DNA from: Hymenopellis radicata
Lineage: Eukaryota; Basidiomycota; Agaricomycetes; Agaricales; Physalacriaceae
Length of the DNA stretch: 10,278 bases
Direction: 5' to 3'
Assembly (NCBI GenBank): GCA_015501595.1
Contig: JADNRX010001382.1
Coordinates: 1 to 10,278, forward strand
This document shows, piece by piece, positions 1-7,555 of this stretch. A program made the position numbers and the translations under genes. A model generated the notes under the pieces. That model was not told the origin of the DNA. It saw only the letters and a list, made by a program, of their open reading frames with translations, and did no database searches. The stretch's first letter is position 1, and every line of letters begins with the position of its first letter.

Positions 1-97
1 CGTTGACGACCGTGTGTGGCAGATGCTCGTGAAGGGCAGGAGTTCCACCTTTAGTTCTCTTGCGTTTGGAGACAAGACCGGCTTCGAGAGGATCCAT
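1..97 (-). CDS. Probable 5' end of a minus-strand gene, cut by the window edge
   Basis: The minus strand opens with ATG at 97-95 in a strong Kozak context (CACCATGG) and stays open for 32 codons to the window edge. The visible N-terminus begins MDPLEAGLVSKRKRTKGG, and the KRKR stretch could be a nuclear localisation signal. I do not recognise the protein. The plus strand is also open here: it reads a plausible peptide (containing DDRVWQML and GDKTGFERIHGE) to a TAG at 104-106, and a consensus-like donor GTGAGT follows the ATG at 96-98. So this could instead be the 3' end of a plus-strand gene. The minus-strand call rests on the start context and codon use and is not secure. Confidence 0.42.
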   Translation of the reverse strand, partial: MDPLEAGLVSKRKRTKGGTPALHEHLPHTVVN

Positions 98-482
98 GGT
101 GAGTAGAGTAAGGATAAGTTAGCACAGAAACACACCTTATATATGGCTGAGTATATCCTCAAGCTGTTGTCAGAAACACAGACCATGCAGAAACCAGAAT
201 ACGCCGGCTAGCAGATATTACCTCGAACAGCAAATCCGACGGTGAATCTTTCGAATCTTTCCCGTGTTATCGTTGTAATAATCCCAAGGATGTCGTCTGA
301 GCTTGGTTCACGCGTAGAGGCAGACCCGAGAACAAAGAAAACGTATAAAACAAGGTGATGGATTAAGTCAAGTGGATGACTGCGAAAGGCAATTTACTGA
401 TGTGATCGATTGGCATGTCTCTTATATTAAAACCACCACCTGGTCTCTCCACCACCTCGTTCTACCTGTCTCTTGCTCCCAC
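98..482. promoter_or_regulatory. Intergenic promoter region, probably divergent
   Basis: This 385-bp spacer lies between the minus-strand start at 97 and the plus-strand start at 483. TATA-like runs occur at about 137-145 (TTATATATG), 343-352 (GTATAAAAC) and 421-431 (TTATATTAAAA). The last is followed by a pyrimidine-rich stretch running to the ATG at 483, the usual look of a fungal core promoter and leader. Three short upstream ORFs would precede 483 if transcription started far upstream: ATG at 358, at 376 and at 400, the last directly followed by a stop. A fourth ATG at 415 opens an overlapping frame. A start site in the 440-480 pyrimidine tract would avoid all of them. Promoter function is inferred. 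Confidence 0.4.
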
Positions 483-1443
483 ATGTCGCAGAACGATACC
501 GACTGGGAGGATCCGGAAGACGATGCGCTCTGGAACGCGCAGATTGCCCTCTTTGAATCTCTCTCTCTGGAGCCACCCTCCGTCGTTGAACCCATTCCAG
601 GATGTCAGCCACCATGGCGCCCTGCCTCGGGCGATGACAATCTGCGCACGCAAGGTGGATCCCCGCTCTGGGTAGTTTTTTAGAGGACGATTACTCGGTG
701 TTTTCACTCGTTGGTACGTCGTCCATCATTTCCATTGAATATACCAACATTACTGATCTGCCATTCAGGCCCGACGCCCAACGCCAGGTCTCCGAATACT
801 CCAACAATCTGCACCAAGGAGCTCGTGATTGGGGTGACGCTGTTACCCAGTGGCAGAACCACTGCAAGGACGGAACTCTGGGCAGACATGTCTGCGGCAA
901 TCTCCCATCAGCATCCGCGGAATCAACTGCTGCCATTCCCTCGCGTCCCCCACCGTACACGCCAGGTCCTTCCACTCCATTACGACGTCCAACATCTACA
1001 TCTACTCCCCGTGTATCCACTCCATTGACTCGCCCCTCTCAAGCCTTTACGCCGCCTTCTGCTCGTGGACGAGGCAGACCCGTGTTATCGACGACTCGAG
1101 GCCTGTCCCCGTTGCAGTATACTCCTAGAGCTACGGAGTCCACTCTACCCACAGCTTCTTCATCGACGCCGGCACCATCTCCATCATCGGGATCGTCCTC
1201 TCAACCGTCGTCTCAACCGTCTGGGTCGTCCTCTCAGCCAACGGCCTTACGTTACTTTGCCGTCTATGTCAGAGGAACAACAATTGTAGAAATCTTTCGA
1301 AACAGGTAAGAGGTACCAATTTGGTATACTTCTCTACTAACGATTGTGCTGCTAGGACTGAGGCGGAGAGTTACATCGAAGATATCGAGAATGCTGGCGG
1401 GTCTGTTCGTTTACGTGCAGCTACAAATTTGGATGAACTGTAA
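483..1443 (+). CDS. Ser/Pro-rich protein with a C-terminal RNase H1-N-like module (spliced)
   Basis: Exon 1 starts at ATG 483 and encodes an acidic N-terminus with DDALWNAQIALFESLSLE. A later exon ends at 1305, and a clear intron 1306-1355 (GTAAG, TACTAAC branch, CTAG) joins it to a last exon ending with TAA at 1441-1443. The middle is Ser/Pro/Thr-rich (about 900-1245) and is probably disordered. The last ~47 residues, from RYFAVYVRG onward, resemble the short RNase H1 N-terminal/viroplasmin-like fold that binds nucleic acid hybrids. This is a pattern match from memory, with no catalytic domain visible. Joining exon 1 (frame stops at 681-683) to the main exon is uncertain. One frame-consistent solution is intron 672-787 (116 nt), giving about 264 residues. 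A more typical-looking intron at 714-768 does not keep the frame, so a 1-base frameshift is the alternative. Confidence 0.6.
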
Positions 1444-1574
1444 TTATGTATCTACCTATGTCTATCTACTTCTCTGTGTATGCTTGGGATACCTGGGTTA
1501 GGGTTTCGTCAGCATCGGTTGACGCGCGCTTAGCGCTTAGCGCTTACTTTTGATCCATTTCATCCTCCACAGCC
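1444..1574 (+). promoter_or_regulatory. Short spacer and presumed promoter with three GCGCTTA repeats
   Basis: This 131-bp spacer separates the upstream stop codon from the original start codon of the next gene. It holds three perfect head-to-tail copies of the 7-mer GCGCTTA at 1526-1546, preceded by a CG-rich GACGCGC. They lie about 30 bp upstream of the ATG at 1575. The sequence between is pyrimidine-rich (TTTTGATCCATTTCATCCTCCACAG). It presumably served as promoter and leader of the transposon-interrupted gene. No known factor site is claimed. Confidence 0.35.
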
Positions 1575-1588
1575 ATGTCGAAAAAAAA

Positions 1589-1596
1589 CAAGAAGA
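1589..1596. repeat. Left 8-bp target-site duplication of the hAT element
   Basis: CAAGAAGA immediately precedes the left terminal inverted repeat. An identical 8-mer follows the right terminus at 2699-2706. It lies inside the Lys-rich start of the interrupted coding sequence. Confidence 0.9.
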
Positions 1597-1614
1597 TAGT
1601 GAATAGCACGGGTC
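1597..1614 (+). repeat. Left terminal inverted repeat of the hAT element
   Basis: The 18-bp TAGTGAATAGCACGGGTC matches the right terminus in inverted orientation at 16 of 18 positions; the two differences are adjacent (TA versus AT). Confidence 0.88.
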
Positions 1615-2680
1615 GGGTACGGGTGCTCGTGCGCACTCCCGCCCCGAACCCGATGCTACACCCGTACCCGGAGCGTCGGGTACGGGTTACCCGTCATTTT
1701 CCCCGCGGGTCTTGAACGGGGTACGGGTATCCCGATACCCGCCACATTCCTTGCATGATTTGTGCCTGCCGACGACCCCCGAGCAATTGCGCAGGGGCCA
1801 TCGACTTGCACAATGCGCAAGGTGGAAGGTGGAGATGGTGGAGACGGCACGGGAACGAATCTAGCCTCGTCGTTGTCGTCCAGAAGTCGCGGCTCCCGAA
1901 AGGCTCTGCAGAGCGATAAAACAAAGAAGCGTACGTGTTCTCCGGCAAAGAGCTCGTCTTTGAATGGGCCCATGGGTCCTGACGCGGGCTCGTCGTTCCA
2001 TTCACGCACAGCAAGCTGCCCAGCAGTGTACACCGTGTCGCGACCAGCTGGGTTGGGTAGATCGCGGCATTGGCGACCGCGGCGAGAGCAAGCGTGACAA
2101 CGGGCAGAGAGATCGATGTTGCTGCCTTGTCCCGAGGGCTTACGCGGGTCGCGTCCTTGCTGTGATGGCACCGTCGCGAAGACGAGTGCGCAAAACACCC
2201 CGGAACACATCCAAGGGCGGCGGCGGTCGGCGCAGAGCCAAACCCGCAGAAAAACCAAGAGAGAGCAAAGAAAAGAGAAGAGACAATCCCCAGAAGAAGT
2301 TCTGTGGCCTACAGACACGACACCGTCGTCGTGCTGTGATAGTAAGAGGTAAGAGATACTGATCAGAGCTGACCGATCGTTATCCGGCAATTGCCGGAGC
2401 GTTCGGCCAGCTCGGCGATCGCAGAAATTCAACTACAACGTCGTTTCTGGATGACGTTGGCCTCGTTTGAGGTCAACTAAATCCAGACAAATCTTTGAAA
2501 ATGTGTATATTCATGATAGCTCAGTATTTGTACGTATCTGTGCCAAGAAACCTGTACTTACCAGTTGTGCCAACTCTTCCACGGGTGGACACGGGTTGCC
2601 GGGTTCCCGACGGGTACTCGGACCGACGCCCGACCCCTACCCGACACACAACCCGACCCGGACCCGGACCGGGTAACCCG

Positions 2681-2698
2681 GACCCGTGCATTTCACTA
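2681..2698 (-). repeat. Right terminal inverted repeat of the hAT element
   Basis: On the minus strand it reads TAGTGAAATGCACGGGTC, pairing with the left terminus. It is followed inward by further CGGGT/ACCCG subterminal motifs. Confidence 0.88.
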
Positions 2699-2706
2699 CA
2701 AGAAGA
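2699..2706. repeat. Right 8-bp target-site duplication of the hAT element
   Basis: CAAGAAGA directly follows the right terminal inverted repeat and is identical to 1589-1596. Bases 2707 onward continue the host gene reading frame (KKPGPPPW). Confidence 0.9.
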
Positions 2707-4449
2707 AACCGGGCCCTCCTCCTTGGGTATTCGGGACGAAGCTGGCATATTTCTCCGCCATGAAGGCAGACTTCGATACTGCAGTCGCCGCCAAAAATAC
2801 CCAGTCTTGGGCGCGTCGAGTCACCGTCGGGTACTGGATTCGGTATGCTGGCGTCGACTTGAATGAGGATCTCGACGAGCTTCCGACAGTTCCAAGTGCA
2901 GCCGAGGTCAAAGAATGGGAGGACAAGAATTCCGCCGACCTCGATTCCCTCAGCCAGGAGGAACGTAAAGCGAAATCTGCGGAACAGGGCAAATTCGTGC
3001 AGGTGCGTATCCTTCCCTCTTATGGATTCATGTCTCACTCATTTCACAGAAAATCATTCAATGGTTCCGCACCCAGTTCACGCAAGTCCGTAAGGACGAG
3101 GCCAAGGAGCTCATGGGCCTTTTGAAGAAGTCTAACGGCAAAACGACCGGAATGCGTCACCAGCAGCTGGTGGAAACGTTTACGCAGGTTTACTGGGAAA
3201 CATCTTTCGTCAGAGGGGACCCTACCCAAACCCTTTCCAGACTGCATCAACTCGAATTGGATCGCCTTAGGAAGGAAGACGACGACGCATATGCTGCTGT
3301 CGTCAAGCTAGCCAAGGACGCCGGCGAGGAACCTCCTCCTCCTCTCCAGCACCATCCGGCGCTGAAAGTCAGAAGATCTCGATGCGTGCCATGCGCAAGA
3401 TCACGAGCGAGAACTTGCTCAAGGTTTCCCCGGAAGTCAAGGCGCACCTCCAGAACCTGAACGAGCAGGAGTATCAGAGCCGGAAGGGTGACGATAAGGA
3501 AGGGGACGATGAAGAGAAGTCAGACTTCGCAACGTGGGTGTTTTATCGCTTCTCTTTCAAACACCATTAATGTTCCCATAGATGTCTCACGCAAGGAGTA
3601 ACATTCTGGAGGGTATCGCGTCAATTATCGAAAAGAAGTACGGTGCCGTCTGCACCATTTTGCTTGCAGGACAGCTCCGCGAAGAGAGTCGGTGACTGTT
3701 CGCGCGTAAGTAAATGTCTTATCTCCCTTTATCTCATTCTTATAACTTGACAGTGTTCATGCGGGAAAGGCTCTGGCTACAGGCGCCAACTGGCCTACAT
3801 CCGATCCCACAGGATATTCGATGGTTGAGCAGTGTCTCATTAATTTCGGAGAAAAATGTTTTGGTACGTGATTCTTCCATTCTTTTAGACGTATACTAAA
3901 TATTAGGTTCAGCGAAAGTGGGAACGGCACCCGAACCTAGTTCGAAGGATTCCACCTCGTCTTCGCCTCCAAAGTCGATGGTGAAGGATTCTACACCACC
4001 CCCACCTCCATCACGAAGGCCGCGCCCACCACATCTCCCGATAAGACTGCCCAGCCCATCCCTGTCCCCGTCTTGCGAAAAGGAGCAAATGCCCAGCTCA
4101 TCGAGACGTTGGCTCTACTCGTCGAGGAAGAACGTAACACCTGCATCGACCTCATCAATGAAATGTCGATGGCAGATTTTGCCGGCGAGAAAGCTTACGC
4201 AGAGAGAGCCTTGAAGCTCTGGCCCTACAAGCTCGCTACCCGCATTTCTCCAAGCAGCGTGATGTTTGGTAGGAAGGTCAATCCTGGTGTGGTAGTGGAC
4301 TGTGTTCGCGTCGACGAGGACGAGGTCATGCATGACAGCATCGATGACCAGATGCAACAGGGAGAGAAGGTACGTCTTTCAATATTGCAGATTTGTTGTC
4401 ATTGATATTAATTGTTTTTAAGGCTACGTCTCCTCAGCAAGATCTTCCG

Positions 4450-4785
4450 CCTCCCCGAGAACCCACACTGCCTCCTCGAGAAGCCACGCCGCCTCCCCGA
4501 GAACCCACACTGCCTCCTCGAGAAGCCACGCCGCCTCCCCCAGAACCCACGCTGCCTCCTCGAGAACCCACGCCGCCTCCCCCAGAACCCACGCTGCCTC
4601 CTCGAGAACCCACGCTGCCTCCTCGAGAACCCACACTGCCTCCTCAAGAACCTACGCCGCCTCCTCGAGAAGCCACGCCGCCTCCCCCAGAACCCACGCT
4701 GCCTCCTCGAGAACCCACGCTGCCTCCTCGAGAAGCCACACTGCCTCCTCGAGAACCTACGCCGCCTCCTCCATACCCAACGCCC
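4450..4785 (+). repeat. 21-bp coding minisatellite, 16 units of a Pro-rich heptapeptide
   Basis: Sixteen head-to-tail 21-bp units encode the heptapeptide PPREPTL and variants (PPREATP, PPPEPTL, PPREPTP, PPQEPTP, ending PPPYPTP). The DNA unit is CCTCCTCGAGAACCCACRCTG-like (21 bp, shown here as one unit). Unit length is a multiple of three, so copy changes keep the frame. Two alternating sub-types (…EPTL and …EATP) suggest expansion of a higher-order two-unit block. It sits between the conserved middle of the host gene and its acidic linker, and probably forms an extended polyproline-like spacer. Regular open frames on the opposite strand are by-products of the repeat. Confidence 0.92.
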
Positions 4786-5536
4786 ATCCCCGAACAGCCT
4801 CTCCCCACGTCCCTCGCTAAAGATGCCGAGGACTCTGAGGATGAACCCATCATCGAGGATGACGAATGGGACGACGTCAACACGTCTCAATTCTGGCCAG
4901 AGCTACGTGACGTTTTCGAAGCGTGTAAACGCGGACGCAAGTGGTCGCAGGATTGGTCGCGTCTCATCGACTCATTCCTGGTGTTCGAAAAGAAGCACGG
5001 CTACGAGGACAACGCGAAGGTTGGACTGGGCGGTATCAGCCGCCCATCGTCAATCCATGCTTTCCAAAAGGGCCGTCGCCTTTGGAGCAAGTCGTGGGAT
5101 TCCAAGGACACCCCCCAGACCTTCTGGCCATTCTGGAAGAGCCTTCAACCCGCGGCTCGTCTCAATGCCGCCAACGAGCTTCTGCGTCCCGAGGAGGTCG
5201 AGTGGGATGGATTGGAGACCAAATGCGGCCGTAACGGAGTTTCCCTCATCATCGGTGTTCTGCTTTGGTGGGGTGATGGTATCTTCACGGACGGACAGGC
5301 AAGTACGTCGTCGGACGATACCAACAGTCAGCGCTTGGATTGGGGCCTCGCCGTGCAAGAGGTCACCTGGTCTCTCGACCATATGGTGCGCACGGCGAAA
5401 TTCAAGAAATCGACGTCGTCCGGTAAACGTACTTCTCCTTCTGAGCCGGAAGTCGGGGGACCTCGTAAGGTGAATTTTTTTGAAGATTCTGCTTCATGAT
5501 GCTAACCTACAATTACAGCGTACTCGTCGTCGTTGA

Positions 5537-6191
5537 TCATTTTGCTTTCTATGACTTACATACACTACGGACTTCTCACATGTACTTTTATATAGAATGC
5601 TTATCGTTTTGTGTCGTTTACTCTTTCGCAATGGTTCCGGGGTTCTCGGTGAAGTTTGCCGGTGGTACTGATGACCATGTGTGGCGGCAGGTACATCCGC
5701 TCGCATCCAGCTGAGTTTCGACAATGTAGGAAAAATGGGTTTCTGAGCATATGTTTCAGTAAGTAAGGCACATTATTGAGCATCATTTGCATATAAACGG
5801 CTATATGTGGCGCAATAAATACACTTTTCTGAATAGCTACGGGTGGATATGGTAAATATGTGCAACTAAGGTAGTCAAATATACGACAATGGTAGTACTA
5901 GATGCCCGAATATAATCTGTGGTGCACCCGAACGGGGAGCCAACAATTATGGGGCGCGGAGAAAGCTCGGACTACCCGCGGATCCCGGCATATTGCTGAT
6001 TATGGTTACGCCTGCGATCCCGATCAATAGCGGATCGGATCCCGCCAGTATCTGGGCCCTGGCTATCCAGCCCGCGCTGCCGAGAATCATGCTGCCACGG
6101 CATCCGCTGGCACCACAATAGTAGGCGGTGCCGCACTAGCTGGGCAGGCGGGGCTGTATCTAGATAACAGCCTGTGGTTGCAGACCTCTCG
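5537..6191. other. Intergenic region with a GC-rich patch; no gene seen
   Basis: The first ~350 bp are AT-rich, with an AATAAA at 5814-5819 and no convincing coding signal. Bases about 5930-6180 are clearly more GC-rich. One plus-strand frame there reads HIADYGYACDPDQ, a stop, then SRQYLGPGYPARAAENH and GTTIVGGAALAGQAGLYL to a TAA at 6194-6196. This could be a decayed coding fragment with one internal stop, or chance openness in GC-rich DNA. GGATC-containing 8-mers recur at 5980-6045. I assign no gene. Confidence 0.35.
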
Positions 6192-7154
6192 TTAAGAGGA
6201 AAAATTGAATAAAGTAGCCCTCTGGTAGGAGGCTTTATTTAATAAAGCCCTACAGCATAGGGTGAGTTCAGGTGGTGGTGTCGTCTCTCCCATGAGACTT
6301 CCTCCAAGAACCACATCAGACCCCGTCAGGCTTGATGGTGGAAGGGCGTCTTCAATGATAGCAGGTTTCAAGATGCGCGGATTAGGGTTCCACGCAGATG
6401 TTGTTAATGGAATAAATTTTGTCGTAGTGGTAGATGGTGGTGGGGAGATTGGCTTTGATATCATTGGTGTCGACGTAGGAGGAAACAGGGAAGGCTCTTC
6501 TGGGCGGCTGAACCAATTAAATCTGGAATGCGTAGACCCAGAGTGAGGCGCCACCGGTGGAATTGAGAGTAGTCCAAAGACTGACGGTCTAACCTCCTGC
6601 GCAACAACTGGTGCCGGAGCAGCTGGCGCCGTCACGGTGGTGGACGACATGTTGGGAACTGGCTGTGCAGCAGAAGTTGAAGTAGCATCGAGCTTTTCGA
6701 TGAAGCTGTTCATTTGCTCCCACTCAACCTGGGGCATAGATTTTGCCCAATCAAAGTTAGATGAATCAGAAGGAGCGAGCATGAATGTCGGTGAAGAGAC
6801 AGGGGAAGTGGATGAGGGCACCGAAGTCATCAATCCTTCCATGTTCAGAAACGACGGATCTGAAGTGGACGAGGGCGCCGAAGTCATGTTCGGAAACAAC
6901 GGGCCTTGAGTAGATGAGGGCGCGGAAGTCATGGATGACTCCATGGAGGGTGTCGAAGAGATAGCGAACGTGGACGAGGGCGCCGAAGTCATGGATGACT
7001 CTATGTTCGGACACAACGGGCCTGGAGTCGAGAAGGGCGCGGAAGTCATGGATGACTCCATATAGGGTGTCGAAGAGACAGGGAACGTGGACGAGGGCGC
7101 CGAAGTCATGTTCGGAAACAACGGGCCTTGAGTAGACGAGGGCGCGGAAGTCAT
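6192..7154 (-). CDS. Ser/Thr/Pro-rich repeat protein, probably 5'-truncated
   Basis: A 320-codon frame runs from ATG 7154 to TAA 6192. The N-terminal ~125 residues are tandem repeats built on MTSAPSST. The middle contains FDWAKSMPQVEWEQMNSFIEKLDA, here cited only as a short charged stretch (positions about 6755-6690), then Ala/Pro/Thr-rich sequence, RFNWFSRPEEPS, and a Thr/Pro-rich tail with DVVLGGSLMGETTPPPEL. The last ~25 residues (from LTLCC) may lie past the true end. No signal peptide or known domain is visible. The frame begins in the middle of a repeat unit, right where the TAACC-rich block starts at 7158, with an in-frame stop at 7176-7178. So the original 5' part was probably removed or displaced by that block. 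No promoter can be seen. Function unknown. Confidence 0.5.
   Translation of the reverse strand: MTSAPSSTQGPLFPNMTSAPSSTFPVSSTPYMESSMTSAPFSTPGPLCPNIESSMTSAPSSTFAISSTPSMESSMTSAPSSTQGPLFPNMTSAPSSTSDPSFLNMEGLMTSVPSSTSPVSSPTFMLAPSDSSNFDWAKSMPQVEWEQMNSFIEKLDATSTSAAQPVPNMSSTTVTAPAAPAPVVAQEVRPSVFGLLSIPPVAPHSGSTHSRFNWFSRPEEPSLFPPTSTPMISKPISPPPSTTTTKFIPLTTSAWNPNPRILKPAIIEDALPPSSLTGSDVVLGGSLMGETTPPPELTLCCRALLNKASYQRATLFNFSS
6225..6253. terminator. AT-rich near-perfect palindrome at the 3' end of the minus-strand gene
   Basis: GGCTTTATT (6231-6239) pairs perfectly with AATAAAGCC (6241-6249) across one central base. An outer GTAG (6225-6228) pairs with CTAC (6250-6253). On the minus strand it carries AATAAAG, a polyadenylation-signal-like hexamer, just before the stop of the open frame that ends at 6192. 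It could be a 3'-end signal or the relic end of a mobile element; the sequence alone does not decide. Confidence 0.35.
6780..7154 (-). repeat. Degenerate 45-60 bp tandem repeats encoding MTSAPSST units
   Basis: Seven consecutive units each start with M-T-S-A/V-P-S/F-S-T and are 15-20 residues long. They alternate between two types, one continuing QGPLFPN or PGPLCPN and the other FPVSSTPYMESS or FAISSTPSMESS. Unit lengths are multiples of three bases, keeping the frame. Near-identical DNA (for example the units near 7105-7154 and 6870-6930) indicates recent duplication of a two-unit block. Confidence 0.85.
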
Positions 7155-7157
7155 GGA

Positions 7158-7392
7158 TAGGGTTTTAAGGTTAGGTTAGGTTACGGTTAGACCCCCTCAG
7201 TCAGGTCTAACCGTAACAGTAACCGTAACCAAGTACGCTAATGTCTGTTAACCATAACTGTAACCACTGATAACTGTCATTAACCGCTAACCGGTTATTT
7301 TTCCGGTTAGGTTAGCAGTTATAACTGGTTATAACCGCTTTTCCGGTTTAACCGGTTATAACCAGTTAATAACCGGTTTAACCGATCATACT
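7158..7392 (-). repeat. Left TAACCGGTTA-rich palindromic array
   Basis: About 235 bp consist almost entirely of GGTTA/TAACC variants, including several exact AACCGGTT palindromes and GGTTATAACC runs. It ends at 7158 with TAGGGTTT, containing the TAGGG of the fungal telomere repeat but not in tandem. A perfect 14-bp hairpin lies at 7180-7217. It is related in inverted orientation to 9258-9507. Confidence 0.8.
7180..7217. repeat. Perfect 14-bp stem, 10-nt loop hairpin
   Basis: GTTACGGTTAGACC (7180-7193) is the exact reverse complement of GGTCTAACCGTAAC (7204-7217), separated by CCCTCAGTCA. It is the strongest perfect hairpin I see in the left array. Confidence 0.85.
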
Positions 7393-7403
7393 TCACTCAA
7401 AAA

Positions 7404-7485
7404 GGGCAGCAGGAGGGTTTGAACGCCCGCATACCGCACATATTAGTTAGAAGTATGACCCATTACCAACTGGGCCACCGCCGCC
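7404..7485 (-). other. Degenerate tRNA-like unit with Pol III A and B boxes (left copy)
   Basis: On the minus strand, TGGCCCAGTTGG (7477-7466) fits the tRNA A box and GCGTTCAAACCC (7426-7415) fits the B box. GGCGGCG at the 5' end pairs with TGCTGCC at the 3' end over 7 bp with two G-U pairs. A D-arm (GCCC/GGGT around AGTTGGTAAT) forms, and TTTTT follows at 7403-7399. CATAC/GTATG could form an anticodon stem only if an ~11-nt intron is assumed. The variable loop is too short, the T-stem has a mismatch, and there is an extra base after the acceptor stem. So it is probably a tRNA-derived pseudogene or SINE head rather than a working tRNA gene. Confidence 0.5.
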
Positions 7486-7555
7486 GCAGAATATCATACT
7501 TGAGATGGGTTTTATGGTGAATCTCATTCCCATTAATACTAGTATAAGTGTATCC

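Larger units (their letters stand above)
1597..2698. mobile_element. Non-autonomous hAT-superfamily DNA transposon, 1,102 bp
   Basis: Both ends carry an inverted repeat: the left begins TAGTGAATAGCACGGGTC and the right, read on the minus strand, begins TAGTGAAATGCACGGGTC (16/18 identical). The element is flanked by perfect 8-bp direct repeats CAAGAAGA, the duplication length typical of hAT transposons. Subterminal regions (about 1607-1740 and 2580-2690) are packed with CGGGT/ACCCG motifs in both orientations, like the subterminal arrays bound by hAT transposases. The interior is GC-rich. Its longest open frame (minus, 2432-1656, 258 codons) shows no BED zinc finger or hAT dimerisation region and is probably incidental, so mobility would need a transposase from elsewhere. 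It interrupts the host gene in codon 8. Confidence 0.9.
1575..5536 (+). pseudogene. Multi-exon fungal gene of unknown function, broken by a hAT insertion and frameshifts
   Basis: The original start is ATG 1575 (ATGTCG, then a Lys/Asn run). The frame is cut in codon 8 by the element at 1597-2698 and resumes at 2707 with PGPPPWVFGTKLAYF. Supported introns: 3003-3049, 3538-3581, 3706-3753, 3864-3906 (acceptor less certain), 4370-4422 and 5470-5518. The stop is TGA 5534-5536 after a basic tail (RKRTRRR). Frame breaks: about 3310-3372 (frame changes near GEEPPP / SSSSPAPSG; one base lost or an unusual intron); about 3692 (TGA at 3693, but VTVRAVHAGKA continues in another frame); about 3907-3943 (HPNLV to EGFHLVFASK changes frame). 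From 4423 to 5469 it is fully open: a Pro-rich repeat, an acidic stretch (EDSEDEPIIEDDEWDD), then a Trp-rich domain (FWPFWKSLQPAARLN, LLWWGDG, VTWSLDHM). From memory, similar Trp-rich proteins of unknown function are expanded in mushrooms. The protein is not recognised functionally. Confidence 0.75.

Noticed and set aside
655..683. 29-nt intron to join the first exon of the 483-1443 gene
   Set aside because: Keeps the frame but is shorter than any intron seen here (43 nt and up), and its donor GTGGAT is poor.
1656..2432. 258-codon minus-strand ORF inside the hAT element
   Set aside because: Overlaps other long frames on the plus strand, lies in GC-rich DNA where stops are rare, and shows no transposase motif.
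4408..4890. Long minus-strand ORFs with SRRQRGF- or SRGGSVG-type repeats
   Set aside because: Mirror frames of the 21-bp coding minisatellite; a repeat whose length is a multiple of three keeps all frames open.
5621..5714. Homology between DDHVWRQ at 5665-5690 and DDRVWQM at the window start
   Set aside because: Only a short match in otherwise unrelated sequence; likely chance.
7404..7485. Functional tRNA gene
   Set aside because: Needs an assumed intron, a too-short variable loop, a T-stem mismatch and an extra base after the acceptor stem; called tRNA-like only.
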